Of a stretch of 13,960 nucleotides of DNA, positions 1 to 6,493 are shown in pieces. The position numbers and the translations under genes are program-made. The notes under the pieces were generated by a model. It ran no database searches and was not told the origin of the DNA. It was given only the letters and a program-made list of their open reading frames with translations. How positions within the stretch are numbered: the first letter of the stretch is position 1; the number at the start of each line of letters is the position of its first letter. The stretch lies in assembly GCA_937874515.1 (NCBI GenBank), contig CALNBV010000259.1, positions 1 to 13,960 of the forward strand. The letters run 5' to 3'. Origin of the DNA: an uncultured Paenibacillaceae bacterium (GTDB taxonomy: Bacteria; Bacillota; Bacilli; Aneurinibacillales; Aneurinibacillaceae).

Positions 1-828
1 CTCAAAAGTAAACCCTTCCCCAAACACTTCATGAACATCATTCACAATGACGAAGGCGTGGGGATCCATTTCATGAACCAAATTTTTTACCCGAACCAAT
101 TCGTTCCGTCCAATGATACAATATAACACTTCACGATTTAAATCTGTATATCCCCCCTGGGCCTGGAGTAGGGTAGTGCCACGGCCCATTTCTTTTGTGA
201 TTTTCCCGGAAATTTCCCGGTTAAAGTCTGAAATAACCAGGATTGCTTTGCCGGAATAGGAGCCTTCCTGGACAAAATCTATCACTCTGGAGCTTACAAA
301 CACGGCAACAAGGGTATACATAGCCAATTCTAAATTTAAATAGAAGAGGGAGAGGGTAATGACAACCACATCAAAAGCAAACATAGTTCGTCCAATGCTC
401 CATCCTTTGTACTTTTGCCCCAAGCGGGCGATGATATCAACCCCTCCTGTGGTGCCTCCTGCCCAGAATACCATTCCAAGGCCAATTCCCACAGTAACAC
501 CTGCATATAAAGAGGCGAGAAGGGTATCGTGCATGGGGTGGCGAAAAGGGGCAAAAAGAGACAAGGATAAAGAGACGGCAAGGGTTCCTACGATGGTGTA
601 ATACAAAGCGTTTCGCCCAAATACCTTCCATCCAATAATTAATAAAGGGATATTAATTATTAAGTTTGTAATACCAGGATCCCAGTCGAACATGTATTTT
701 AGGAGGATGGTAATGCCTGTGACCCCCCCTTCGGATAAACGGTTCGCAATATTAAAATAGTTCACCCCAAATCCCATAATTCCTGAACCAATGATAATGA
801 TTAATAAATTTCGCATATGATGCTTCAT
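1..828 (-). CDS. ypjC: YitT-family membrane protein (C-terminus cut by window edge)
   Basis: This reading frame runs from an ATG at 828 leftwards off the window, giving 276 codons without a stop. Upstream of the ATG on the minus strand is a near-perfect ribosome binding site, AAGGAGGTT (843-835). The protein starts MKHHMRNLLIIIIGSG and continues with several hydrophobic segments over about residues 1-200, including GVTGITILLKYMF and the glycine-rich stretch VFWAGGTTGGVDIIAR. These are typical of the YitT membrane domain. A soluble tail follows, with ILVISDFNREISGKITKEMGRGTT and then VLYCIIGRNELVRVKNLV, which matches the C-terminal DUF2179 domain. The last visible residues, HEVFGEGFTFE, are near the usual end of the family, so only a few codons should be missing. 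It is divergent from the next gene with 92 bp between start codons. Its position beside ypjD and dapB suggests the B. subtilis ypjC orthologue, but the family has many paralogues. The biochemical function is unknown; an integral membrane role is inferred. Confidence 0.88.
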   Translation of the reverse strand, partial: MKHHMRNLLIIIIGSGIMGFGVNYFNIANRLSEGGVTGITILLKYMFDWDPGITNLIINIPLLIIGWKVFGRNALYYTIVGTLAVSLSLSLFAPFRHPMHDTLLASLYAGVTVGIGLGMVFWAGGTTGGVDIIARLGQKYKGWSIGRTMFAFDVVVITLSLFYLNLELAMYTLVAVFVSSRVIDFVQEGSYSGKAILVISDFNREISGKITKEMGRGTTLLQAQGGYTDLNREVLYCIIGRNELVRVKNLVHEMDPHAFVIVNDVHEVFGEGFTFE

Positions 829-834
829 TTTTTT

Positions 835-850
835 AACCTCCTTCGAGGTT
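835..850 (-). promoter_or_regulatory. Hairpin covering the ypjC ribosome binding site
   Basis: On the minus-strand transcript this reads AACCTC-GAAG-GAGGTT, a perfect 6-bp stem with a 4-nt loop. The 3' arm is the Shine-Dalgarno sequence of the YitT-family gene, which starts 7 nt downstream. If it forms it would reduce translation initiation. The stem is short, so this is a structural observation with regulatory meaning only inferred. Confidence 0.4.
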
Positions 851-856
851 TTTGAT

Positions 857-886
857 TTGTCAACCATTCCTATTTTGCGGTAACAT
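857..886 (+). promoter_or_regulatory. Candidate sigma-A promoter for ypjD-dapB
   Basis: A TTGTCA (857-862; 5 of 6 to TTGACA) lies 18 bp before TAACAT (881-886; 4 of 6 to TATAAT). Transcription would start near 893, leaving a leader of about 28 nt before the preferred TTG start of ypjD. This is the only reasonable promoter I see in the divergent gap, and it has not been tested. Confidence 0.4.
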
Positions 887-904
887 AGGGATATGTATGT
901 CTTC

Positions 905-912
905 GGGAGGTG
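905..912 (+). promoter_or_regulatory. Ribosome binding site fixing a TTG start for ypjD
   Basis: GGGAGGTG is complementary to the 16S rRNA 3' end and lies 8 nt before TTG at 921. It favours this non-ATG start over longer in-frame alternatives upstream. Confidence 0.6.
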
Positions 913-920
913 AAAAAAAG

Positions 921-1280
921 TTGGATAAACAACCCGAAAAACCTTTAACTGTTGACGGGATGCAAGAAATTGTGGATCAATACATCGGCCAATTCAGAGA
1001 AGGGTACTTTTCCCCATTGGCGATGATGGCCCGCTTAACGGAAGAAGTTGGTGAACTGGCAAGGGAAATTAACCATTATTATGGAGAAAAACCGAAGAGA
1101 AAAGATGAGGAAGAAAAATCCATTGATATGGAGCTTGCCGATTGCCTGTTTATACTTATATGTTTTGCTAATTCCCTTGGCATCAGTCTTGAGGAAGCGT
1201 TCCACAGGATGATGCATAAATTTAATACCCGAGATGCCAATCGGTGGACAAGAATTGATGAGGGAGAAAAGAATACATAA
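921..1280 (+). CDS. ypjD: MazG-like nucleotide pyrophosphohydrolase
   Basis: This 119-residue protein belongs to the all-alpha NTP pyrophosphohydrolase (MazG-like) superfamily, whose members hydrolyse nucleoside triphosphates to monophosphate and pyrophosphate; the substrate of this branch is not established. The visible signature is EEVGEL at residues 41-46 followed by ELADC at 71-75, the EExxE...ExxD magnesium-binding pattern. The stretches GYFSPLAMMARLTEE and MHKFNTRDANRWTR closely resemble B. subtilis YpjD as I remember it, which is about 111 residues. I chose the TTG at 921 because GGGAGGTG (905-912) is a good ribosome binding site 8 nt upstream. An in-frame ATG at 897 and a TTG at 852 would add 8 or 23 residues, but they have weak or no such site and fall at or before the predicted transcription start. 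The gene lies 14 bp before dapB and is probably cotranscribed with it. A role in cleaning the nucleotide pool is inferred. Confidence 0.88.
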   Translation: MDKQPEKPLTVDGMQEIVDQYIGQFREGYFSPLAMMARLTEEVGELAREINHYYGEKPKRKDEEEKSIDMELADCLFILICFANSLGISLEEAFHRMMHKFNTRDANRWTRIDEGEKNT

Positions 1281-1294
1281 AGGAAAGAGGAAGA

Positions 1295-2086
1295 ATGAGA
1301 ATGGAGAATAAAATAAGAGTTGCTGTTGCAGGTGCCCGTGGGAGAATGGGTTCAGAAGTAGTAAAAATGGTGTTAGCTGATGATACTTTACAATTAGTGT
1401 GTGGGATTGACCCAAGAGTAGCAGGAGAAGACAATGACAGTCCTTTTCCATATGTAGCAGATGTAGAAACCGCTATTCGGGAATATAAGCCTGAAGTGCT
1501 TGTTGATTTTACTATTCCCGCTGTTGTTAAACAAAATATGATTACAGCCATTAATGCAGGGGTGCGTCCTGTTGTTGGTACCACCGGGTTAAGTGCTGAA
1601 GAAGTGCAAAATTTAAGGGATTTATGCAACGAACATCAAGTAGGTGCAATTATTGCTCCTAACTTTGCCATTGGTGCAATTTTAATGATGAAATTTGCTC
1701 AGGAAGCAGCAAAATATATGCCTCATGTGGAAATTATGGAATTGCATCATGATCAAAAATTAGATGCTCCATCTGGGACAGCCATTAAAACAGCTGAATT
1801 AATCCAACAAACCCGGAATGAAATGAAACAGGGCCATCCTGAAGAAAAGGAAATCATTGAAGGAGCACGTGGGGGATATTATGATGGCTTCCGTATCCAT
1901 AGCATTCGCCTTCCAGGTCTTGTTGCCCATCAGGAATGCCTTTTTGGCGCATTAGGACAAACCTTATCCATTCGCCACGATTCCATTAACCGGGAATCCT
2001 TTATGCCTGGGGTAAATTTAGCAGTGAAAAAGGTAGTAGGTATAAACGAGTTAGTTTATGGCTTAGAACACGTGATGTTTGAGTAA
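1295..2086 (+). CDS. dapB: 4-hydroxy-tetrahydrodipicolinate reductase
   Basis: DapB reduces 4-hydroxy-tetrahydrodipicolinate to tetrahydrodipicolinate with NAD(P)H, in the cytoplasmic diaminopimelate/lysine pathway that also supplies cell wall peptide. The 263-residue length is normal. Residues 13-19 (GARGRMG) form the Rossmann dinucleotide-binding loop. VGTTG (94-98) and APNFAIGA (121-128) are the conserved cofactor and active-site loops. HHDQKLDAPSGTA (151-163) carries the catalytic His-His and Lys of the family. LPGLVAHQECLFG (206-218) is the conserved C-terminal stretch. Two ATGs, at 1295 and 1301, are both possible. The AGAGG at 1286-1290 is 4 nt from the first and 10 nt from the second, so the true N-terminus could be two residues shorter. 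The gene follows ypjD by 14 bp. A long hairpin overlaps its stop codon. I see no lysine riboswitch in front of it. Confidence 0.97.
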   Translation: MRMENKIRVAVAGARGRMGSEVVKMVLADDTLQLVCGIDPRVAGEDNDSPFPYVADVETAIREYKPEVLVDFTIPAVVKQNMITAINAGVRPVVGTTGLSAEEVQNLRDLCNEHQVGAIIAPNFAIGAILMMKFAQEAAKYMPHVEIMELHHDQKLDAPSGTAIKTAELIQQTRNEMKQGHPEEKEIIEGARGGYYDGFRIHSIRLPGLVAHQECLFGALGQTLSIRHDSINRESFMPGVNLAVKKVVGINELVYGLEHVMFE

Positions 2087-2125
2087 TAAAGAGGCCGGGA
2101 AGGGATCCTTTCCCGGCTCTTTATT
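2085..2125 (+). terminator. Long hairpin at the dapB stop, terminator-like
   Basis: The left arm (2085-2101) pairs with the right arm (2110-2125) over 16 base pairs, with a single bulged G at 2094 and an 8-nt loop. The inner seven pairs, CCGGGAA with TTCCCGG, are GC-rich. Only a short U-rich stretch (CTCTTTATT) is present and it lies within the right arm, so termination may be partial. It overlaps the dapB stop codon and precedes bshB1 by 24 nt. An mRNA processing or stabilising hairpin is an alternative. Confidence 0.6.
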
Positions 2126-2148
2126 CACATATTCCATAAAGGAGAGGA

Positions 2149-2883
2149 ATGGGCAATATGGCTAAGGATCTTCAACCATTGGATGTATTGGCCTTCGGTG
2201 CCCATCCAGATGATGTAGAGATTGGGGCAGGGGGAACCATCCATCAATGGGTTAAGATGGGCAAATCTGTTGGCATTTGCGATTTAACCCAGGGGGAATT
2301 GTCCTCTAATGGCACTGTGGAAAGACGGGAGCAAGAAGGGAAGAAGGCAGGAGAAATTCTCGGAATTCAATGCCGCATTCAATTAGGCCTGCCTGACAGA
2401 GGGTTAAGGCAGGAGAAAGAACAATTAGACGCTATTTCCCGTGTTATTCGCATCTATCGGCCGGCTGTTCTGTTAATCCCCCATCATAAGGATCGCCATC
2501 CTGATCACGTGCAATGCAATAGAATGATAAATGAGGCAGCCTTTAATGGGAAGATTCGCCGATATGAACTATTGGATGACCATGGACAGGCGTTGCCTGC
2601 CCATAATATAAAGAATATTTTTACTTATTTCATTAACAGTTCATCCCAACCAGGGTTTTACATCGATATTTCAGAGGAAATTGAACAGAAAATGGCCGCT
2701 TTAGGTGCCTATGCTTCTCAATTTGAAAAAAAAGAAGGATCTGTTTCTACACCGTTGACAGAAGGGTATTTAGAACGGGTGCGTGCCCGGGAATACACCT
2801 TTGGCCAGGAAATTGGGGTTTCTTATGCAGAGGGGTTTGATCATGTAACGCCATTACAATTAAAGGGGAACTTTCCATGGTAA
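2149..2883 (+). CDS. bshB1: Bacillithiol biosynthesis deacetylase BshB1
   Basis: BshB1 is a zinc-dependent LmbE/PIG-L deacetylase. It removes the acetyl group from N-acetylglucosaminyl-malate to give glucosaminyl-malate, the second step in making bacillithiol, the main low-molecular-weight thiol of many Bacilli. The 244-residue protein has AFGAHPDDVEIGAGGT (residues 15-30) with the AHPDD metal motif (His19, Asp22) and a second metal motif HPDH at 117-120. These match the family closely. ATGs occur at 2149 and 2158. The ribosome binding site AAGGAGAGG (2139-2147) is close to the first and about 10-13 nt from the second, so the start could be three codons later. The gene sits 19 bp before bshA, which makes the preceding intermediate. 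In B. subtilis mgsA lies between dapB and bshB1; no such gene is present here. Confidence 0.95.
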   Translation: MGNMAKDLQPLDVLAFGAHPDDVEIGAGGTIHQWVKMGKSVGICDLTQGELSSNGTVERREQEGKKAGEILGIQCRIQLGLPDRGLRQEKEQLDAISRVIRIYRPAVLLIPHHKDRHPDHVQCNRMINEAAFNGKIRRYELLDDHGQALPAHNIKNIFTYFINSSSQPGFYIDISEEIEQKMAALGAYASQFEKKEGSVSTPLTEGYLERVRAREYTFGQEIGVSYAEGFDHVTPLQLKGNFPW

Positions 2884-2911
2884 TTAACTCTCTAAAGGCG
2901 GGGTGGATGTC

Positions 2912-4048
2912 ATGAAAATCGGGATTACCTGTTATCCAACGGTAGGCGGTTCAGGAATCGTAGCTACTGAATTAGGTAAATATCTGGCTGAAAAGGGCCA
3001 TATCGTACATTTTATTACATCAGGAATGCCTTTTCGTTTAGGAAAATATTATCCGAATATTTATTTTCATGAAGTAGATGTAACGAGTTATTCGGTTTTT
3101 CAATTTCCCCCCTATGATTTAACCCTGGCCAGCCGCATGGCCCAGGTGGCAAAGAATGAAAAGTTGGACCTTCTTCATGTCCATTATGCGGTTCCCCATG
3201 CTGTATCTGCTTATTTAGCAAAACAAATGGTTGGGGATCAATTAAAAGTGGTAACCACACTCCATGGGACAGATATTACGGTTCTAGGTTATGACCATAC
3301 CTTAAAAGATATCATTCGCTTAGGCATTGAAAATAGTGATGCAGTAACCGCTGTTTCAGAGGATTTGATTACCCAAACCCGTGATTTATTACAGGTGAAA
3401 AAGCCAATCGAGCTGGTGTACAACTTTATCGATAGCAGGGAGTATTATCCCAGGGAAATGAGCCGCTTTAGAAAAGATTATGCCCCCCATGGGGAACCTG
3501 TTTTTATCCATATCTCTAATTTCCGTAAAGTGAAAAGGGTATGTGATGTGGTGAGGATTTTCCATAAGATTACACAAAGTGTATCCGCTAAATTGTTGAT
3601 GGTTGGAGAAGGGCCAGAAATTCCCGTGGTGCGGGAATTAGCTGATGAATTGGGAGTATCAGAAGATATTACCTATTTAGGCAAACAGGAAGATGTAGCC
3701 TGTGTGTTATCCATGGCGGATGTGTTATTACTTCCTTCAGAAAAGGAAAGCTTTGGATTAGCTGCTTTAGAAGCCATGGCCTGTGGGAAACCGGTAATAT
3801 CCAGTAATGCTGGGGGGTTACCTGAAGTCATTCAAGATGGGGTCACAGGATATGTTTTACCAATAGGAGATATTCAGGGAATGGCTGAAAAGGGAATTCT
3901 CCTGGCGACGAATAAGGAATTGTACCAGTCCTTTTCTGAACAAAGTATTAAAAGGGCTCATGGGGTATTTTCCCATGAAAAAATCGCAGAACAATATGAA
4001 GAAATATATGAACGGGTGGTCACTGGGAACGTATGCAGCAAAAGATAA
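2912..4048 (+). CDS. bshA: N-acetyl-alpha-D-glucosaminyl L-malate synthase BshA
   Basis: BshA is a retaining GT4-family glycosyltransferase that joins UDP-N-acetylglucosamine to L-malate, the first step of bacillithiol synthesis. From the ATG at 2912 the protein has 378 residues and begins MKIGITCYPTVGGSGIVATE. The GGSG loop binds the nucleotide sugar. HGTDITVLGY follows in the N-terminal domain, and the C-terminal Rossmann domain has NFRKVKRVCDV, LLMVGEGPE and the E-x7-E motif of GT4 enzymes (EKESFGLAALEAMACG). A GTG at 2903 would add three residues (MDV). I prefer 2912 because the GGGGTGG at 2900-2906 then sits as a ribosome binding site, but the difference is minor. The end overlaps the start of cca by 16 nt, indicating translational coupling. 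Confidence 0.95.
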   Translation: MKIGITCYPTVGGSGIVATELGKYLAEKGHIVHFITSGMPFRLGKYYPNIYFHEVDVTSYSVFQFPPYDLTLASRMAQVAKNEKLDLLHVHYAVPHAVSAYLAKQMVGDQLKVVTTLHGTDITVLGYDHTLKDIIRLGIENSDAVTAVSEDLITQTRDLLQVKKPIELVYNFIDSREYYPREMSRFRKDYAPHGEPVFIHISNFRKVKRVCDVVRIFHKITQSVSAKLLMVGEGPEIPVVRELADELGVSEDITYLGKQEDVACVLSMADVLLLPSEKESFGLAALEAMACGKPVISSNAGGLPEVIQDGVTGYVLPIGDIQGMAEKGILLATNKELYQSFSEQSIKRAHGVFSHEKIAEQYEEIYERVVTGNVCSKR

Positions 4049-5247
4049 TACAAGCTGGAAGTGCATGCATTACCAGGTTAGAGCAGGCTGGCTTTTCTGC
4101 TTTTTTTGTCGGGGGATGTGTCCGGGACTTACTCCTAAACCGGGGAATAAATGATGTAGATGTGGCCACATCAGCAAGGCCAGAACAAGTAATGGGGTTA
4201 TTTGAACATGCTATTCCTACAGGGCTCTCCCACGGAACGGTAACGGTTCTTATTCATTCCATTCCTGTAGAAGTGACAACCTATCGCCGGGAAAGTGAAT
4301 ATACGGACCACCGCCATCCTGATTCTGTTTTTTTTGTGGACCATATCGAGGAGGACCTGGCCCGGAGAGATTTCACGATGAATGCTTTGGCTATGAACTT
4401 ACAGGGAGAAAAAGTTGACCCTTTCCATGGAGTTGTGGATCTGGAGCATAAAATCCTGCGGGGGGTAGGCGATCCCGTTACTCGCTTTAAAGAAGACCCT
4501 TTGCGCATGTTACGAGGGATTCGTTTTGCTGTGCAGCTGGATTTCACCATTGATGAGAATACTTACAAAGGTATGAAAGAATGTGCACCGTCTATTAAAT
4601 ATATTGCAATGGAACGGATCCTGGCTGAATGGAATAAAGCCCTCATGAGCAAGGCACCTGAACGGGCCTTGTGGATGCTATATGATACAAATCTATACAC
4701 CTTTATTCCAGGATTGAATCCTATTGTGCAGGGGTGGACTACTTTTCAAGAGCAAACCCAACATGTGAAGGAGTTGCCCATTCTAGCTCAACGCCTTGCA
4801 TATTTATTCTTAAAAGGGAATTTGGCTGGACAGGCTCTTCCCATTATGAAATCATTGAAATATGACCGAAAAACCATGGATCAAGTAAAACAACTCATTG
4901 AAATTGTAGGAAGGTTGCAGAAGAAGAGAAATGAAAAGGTCTTGTTAGAAACCTTTATGGCATTTAATGGAGAACTAGGACTTCATGGTGCAGCCATTTC
5001 TGATTTATTGGAAGTTGAACCTATTCTGCAAAAGGCAATTCATGTTTATAATAAGATGAAGGTGAAGCAATTAAGGGACTTAGCTGTAAAGGGCGACGAA
5101 TTAGTCGCGTCTCTGCAGCGCACCCCTGGAGCCTGGATTCATCAGGTGTTGACAGAACTATCCCTGGAAGTAAATCTCGGGTTGCTTCCCAATGAGAAAA
5201 AAAGTTTAATTGAGAGGGCAAAAAAAATACATTATGACACTACGTGA
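4033..5247 (+). CDS. cca: CCA-adding tRNA nucleotidyltransferase (class II)
   Basis: This enzyme adds or repairs the 3'-terminal CCA of tRNA without a nucleic acid template. The 404-residue length fits Bacillus-type enzymes. FFVGGCVRDLLL (24-35) with DVDVATSA (41-48) gives the nucleotidyltransferase GG loop and the metal-binding DxD. RRDFTMNA (111-118) is the ribose/RRD motif. EDPLRMLRGIRFA (154-166) holds the EDxxR residues that act as the protein template for choosing C or A in class II enzymes. The rest is the helical body and tail that grip the tRNA elbow. The ATG at 4033 lies inside the end of bshA and lacks a strong ribosome binding site, which suggests coupling to bshA translation. The 3' end overlaps birA by 14 nt. 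The protein resembles full CCA-adding enzymes, but sequence alone does not fully exclude an A-only adding variant. Confidence 0.95.
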   Translation: MQQKIIQAGSACITRLEQAGFSAFFVGGCVRDLLLNRGINDVDVATSARPEQVMGLFEHAIPTGLSHGTVTVLIHSIPVEVTTYRRESEYTDHRHPDSVFFVDHIEEDLARRDFTMNALAMNLQGEKVDPFHGVVDLEHKILRGVGDPVTRFKEDPLRMLRGIRFAVQLDFTIDENTYKGMKECAPSIKYIAMERILAEWNKALMSKAPERALWMLYDTNLYTFIPGLNPIVQGWTTFQEQTQHVKELPILAQRLAYLFLKGNLAGQALPIMKSLKYDRKTMDQVKQLIEIVGRLQKKRNEKVLLETFMAFNGELGLHGAAISDLLEVEPILQKAIHVYNKMKVKQLRDLAVKGDELVASLQRTPGAWIHQVLTELSLEVNLGLLPNEKKSLIERAKKIHYDTT

Positions 5248-6211
5248 ACAATTATTGCACCTATTTAAGGAATCTGGCAATCAATTTCTGTCTGGTGAAG
5301 AAGTAAGCAAAAAACTGGGTGTTTCCCGTACTGCAGTATGGAAACACATTGAAGAGTTGCGGGAGGAAGGGTACATATTTGAAGCGGTTCGCCGTTCAGG
5401 TTATCGCTTAGTCACCACCCCTGATGTAATTATTGCGGAAGAAATTAGCCTGGGTTTAGAAACAAAGGAATTGGGACAAAAAATCTATTACTATGCCAGT
5501 GTGGATTCAACCAATAATAAGTGTCAGGAATTGGCGAAAAATGGCGCACCCCATGGTACACTTGTAGTTGCTGAGGAACAGGTTGGAGGAAAAGGGCGCC
5601 TGGGTCGGGTATGGTTTTCTCCTAAGGGAAAAAATATTTTTATGAGCTTTATTTTACGCCCTAACCTGGAAATCCAACGATGCCCTCAATTAACTTTATT
5701 AAGTGCGGTTTCAATCGTCGAGGTGATTCGGGAGTATTATGGTATTGATGCCAGTATTAAGTGGCCCAATGATGTATTAATTAAGGGCAAGAAAATATGT
5801 GGCATCCTTACGGAATTAAATGCGGAAGCAGACCGTATTAATTGGGTTATTATTGGCATAGGAATTAATGTGAATATAGATGAAAAGGATTTACCGCCAG
5901 AAGTGTTAGAAGTAGCTACATCACTTCGTATGGAAAAAGGAGAAAAACTCCTGCGGGTGCCTTTAATCCAACAAATATTGAAACGGTTTGAAGAGTTATA
6001 CGATTTGTATTTGGCTGAGGGATTCTTGCCAATTAAAGGCCGCTGGGAAAAGCAGGCCATTACCATTGGCAAAAAAGTGACCATTCGTACCCTGCAAGGC
6101 TCTTTCACAGGAATCGCAGAAGGAATTGATGAAACTGGCGTTCTCTTAGTTCGTAAAGAGGATGGGACAATACAACAGGTGTACTCCGCTGATGTAGAAA
6201 TACATCCATAA
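5234..6211 (+). CDS. birA: Biotin-protein ligase and biotin operon repressor BirA
   Basis: BirA activates biotin as biotinyl-5'-AMP and transfers it to acetyl-CoA carboxylase; in B. subtilis it also represses biotin genes. From the ATG at 5234 the protein has 325 residues, the size of B. subtilis BirA. Residues 20-58 form a winged helix-turn-helix (SGEEVSKKLGVSRTAVWKHI), so this is the bifunctional, DNA-binding type. The biotin/AMP loop GGKGRLGRVW is at 118-127. KWPND (176-180) and the lysine in KKICGILTE (near 187) are the ligase signature. The C-terminal SH3-like domain ends in VYSADVEIHP. A TTG at 5210 would add eight residues but has no good ribosome binding site. The chosen ATG has only a distant GAGAGGG (5212-5218), so coupling through the 14-nt overlap with cca is likely. 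No BirA operator is visible in this window. Confidence 0.95.
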   Translation: MTLREQLLHLFKESGNQFLSGEEVSKKLGVSRTAVWKHIEELREEGYIFEAVRRSGYRLVTTPDVIIAEEISLGLETKELGQKIYYYASVDSTNNKCQELAKNGAPHGTLVVAEEQVGGKGRLGRVWFSPKGKNIFMSFILRPNLEIQRCPQLTLLSAVSIVEVIREYYGIDASIKWPNDVLIKGKKICGILTELNAEADRINWVIIGIGINVNIDEKDLPPEVLEVATSLRMEKGEKLLRVPLIQQILKRFEELYDLYLAEGFLPIKGRWEKQAITIGKKVTIRTLQGSFTGIAEGIDETGVLLVRKEDGTIQQVYSADVEIHP

Positions 6212-6227
6212 TTCCCTTTTTTCAGAC

Positions 6228-6256
6228 TTTAAAAATTAATTTGATTCTGCTATAAT
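6228..6256 (+). promoter_or_regulatory. Extended -10 promoter for panBCD
   Basis: A perfect TATAAT (6251-6256) is preceded by TGC, making an extended -10 element. A TTTAAA (6228-6233; 4 of 6 to TTGACA) lies 17 bp upstream. Transcription should start near 6262-6264, just after birA ends, producing a leader of about 230 nt before panB. Confidence 0.7.
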
Positions 6257-6262
6257 TATCTA

Positions 6263-6493
6263 TGGACCGTATCTGTCATAGAACGGTACTATACTGGTTA
6301 AATGAAATGGATAAATGGCTAGCGCCAACCCTTACAATAGAATCTGCTCTGAGCCGAATGAGGACCGAGACAGAAGGAATAATGGGATAATCATGACCAA
6401 ACATGATTTTTCTGCGCCTTCTCACATCGGGAAGGTGCTTTTTAGTCTTTATAAAAAGAAATCCAGCTCTAAACACCAGGAGGAGGAATCAAA
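6263..6493 (+). promoter_or_regulatory. Structured panBCD leader, candidate 'pan' RNA motif
   Basis: This 5' leader contains ordered hairpins. The first, 6266-6287, is ACCGT and TCT paired with AGA and ACGGT, with one bulged A at 6271 and a 5-nt loop. A small stem TGGC/GCCA follows at 6316-6327. Another bulged hairpin at 6343-6374 pairs TCTG-CTC with GAG-A-CAGA, with A6370 unpaired. A 7-bp stem AATCATG/CATGATT lies at 6389-6408, and an intrinsic terminator at 6414-6443. Bacillota, including B. subtilis, are known to carry a conserved RNA called the pan motif, built of hairpins with conserved bulged adenosines, upstream of panB/C/D; its ligand is not established. The location and the bulged-A stems fit, but I identified it by eye and cannot confirm the consensus. 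No T-box signature (GGTGGNACC) is present. No protein-coding gene is convincing in this 282-bp gap. Confidence 0.55.
6414..6443 (+). terminator. Intrinsic terminator/attenuator ahead of panB
   Basis: GCGCCTTC (6414-6421) pairs with GAAGGTGC (6431-6438) over eight pairs, one of them G-U, with a 9-nt loop, followed by five Ts and a further TTT. It lies about 150 nt after the predicted pan transcription start and 50 nt before panB, so it probably attenuates panBCD as well as ending birA readthrough. An upstream AGAAGG (6372-6377) repeats the terminator's 3' arm and could pair with CCTTCT (6417-6422) as an antiterminator. Confidence 0.75.

Noticed and set aside
336..631. Short plus- and minus-strand frames inside the left-end gene
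   Set aside because: They lie in other frames of the YitT-family gene, which has a strong ribosome binding site and family-typical sequence. The peptides resemble nothing and are low-complexity.
859..864. Perfect TTGACA on the minus strand as a -35 for the YitT-family gene
   Set aside because: A -10 at normal spacing would fall on the gene's own ribosome binding site, leaving no leader, so it cannot serve that start codon.
1035..1629. Minus-strand frames of about 135 codons opposite ypjD/dapB
   Set aside because: They are antisense shadows of two clearly recognised genes, rich in Leu, Phe and Ser, with no ribosome binding site seen.
3960..4154. Alternative 64-codon frame across the bshA/cca junction
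   Set aside because: It overlaps two well-supported genes in another frame and has no family-like sequence.
6212..6262. BirA operator in the birA-panB gap
   Set aside because: No GTTAAC-type inverted half-sites at the expected spacing were found. The adjacency of birA and panBCD does not itself imply BirA control.
6263..6493. T-box or other amino acid riboswitch in the panB leader
   Set aside because: The T-box antiterminator signature (GGTGGNACC) is absent, and I recognise no other standard riboswitch core.
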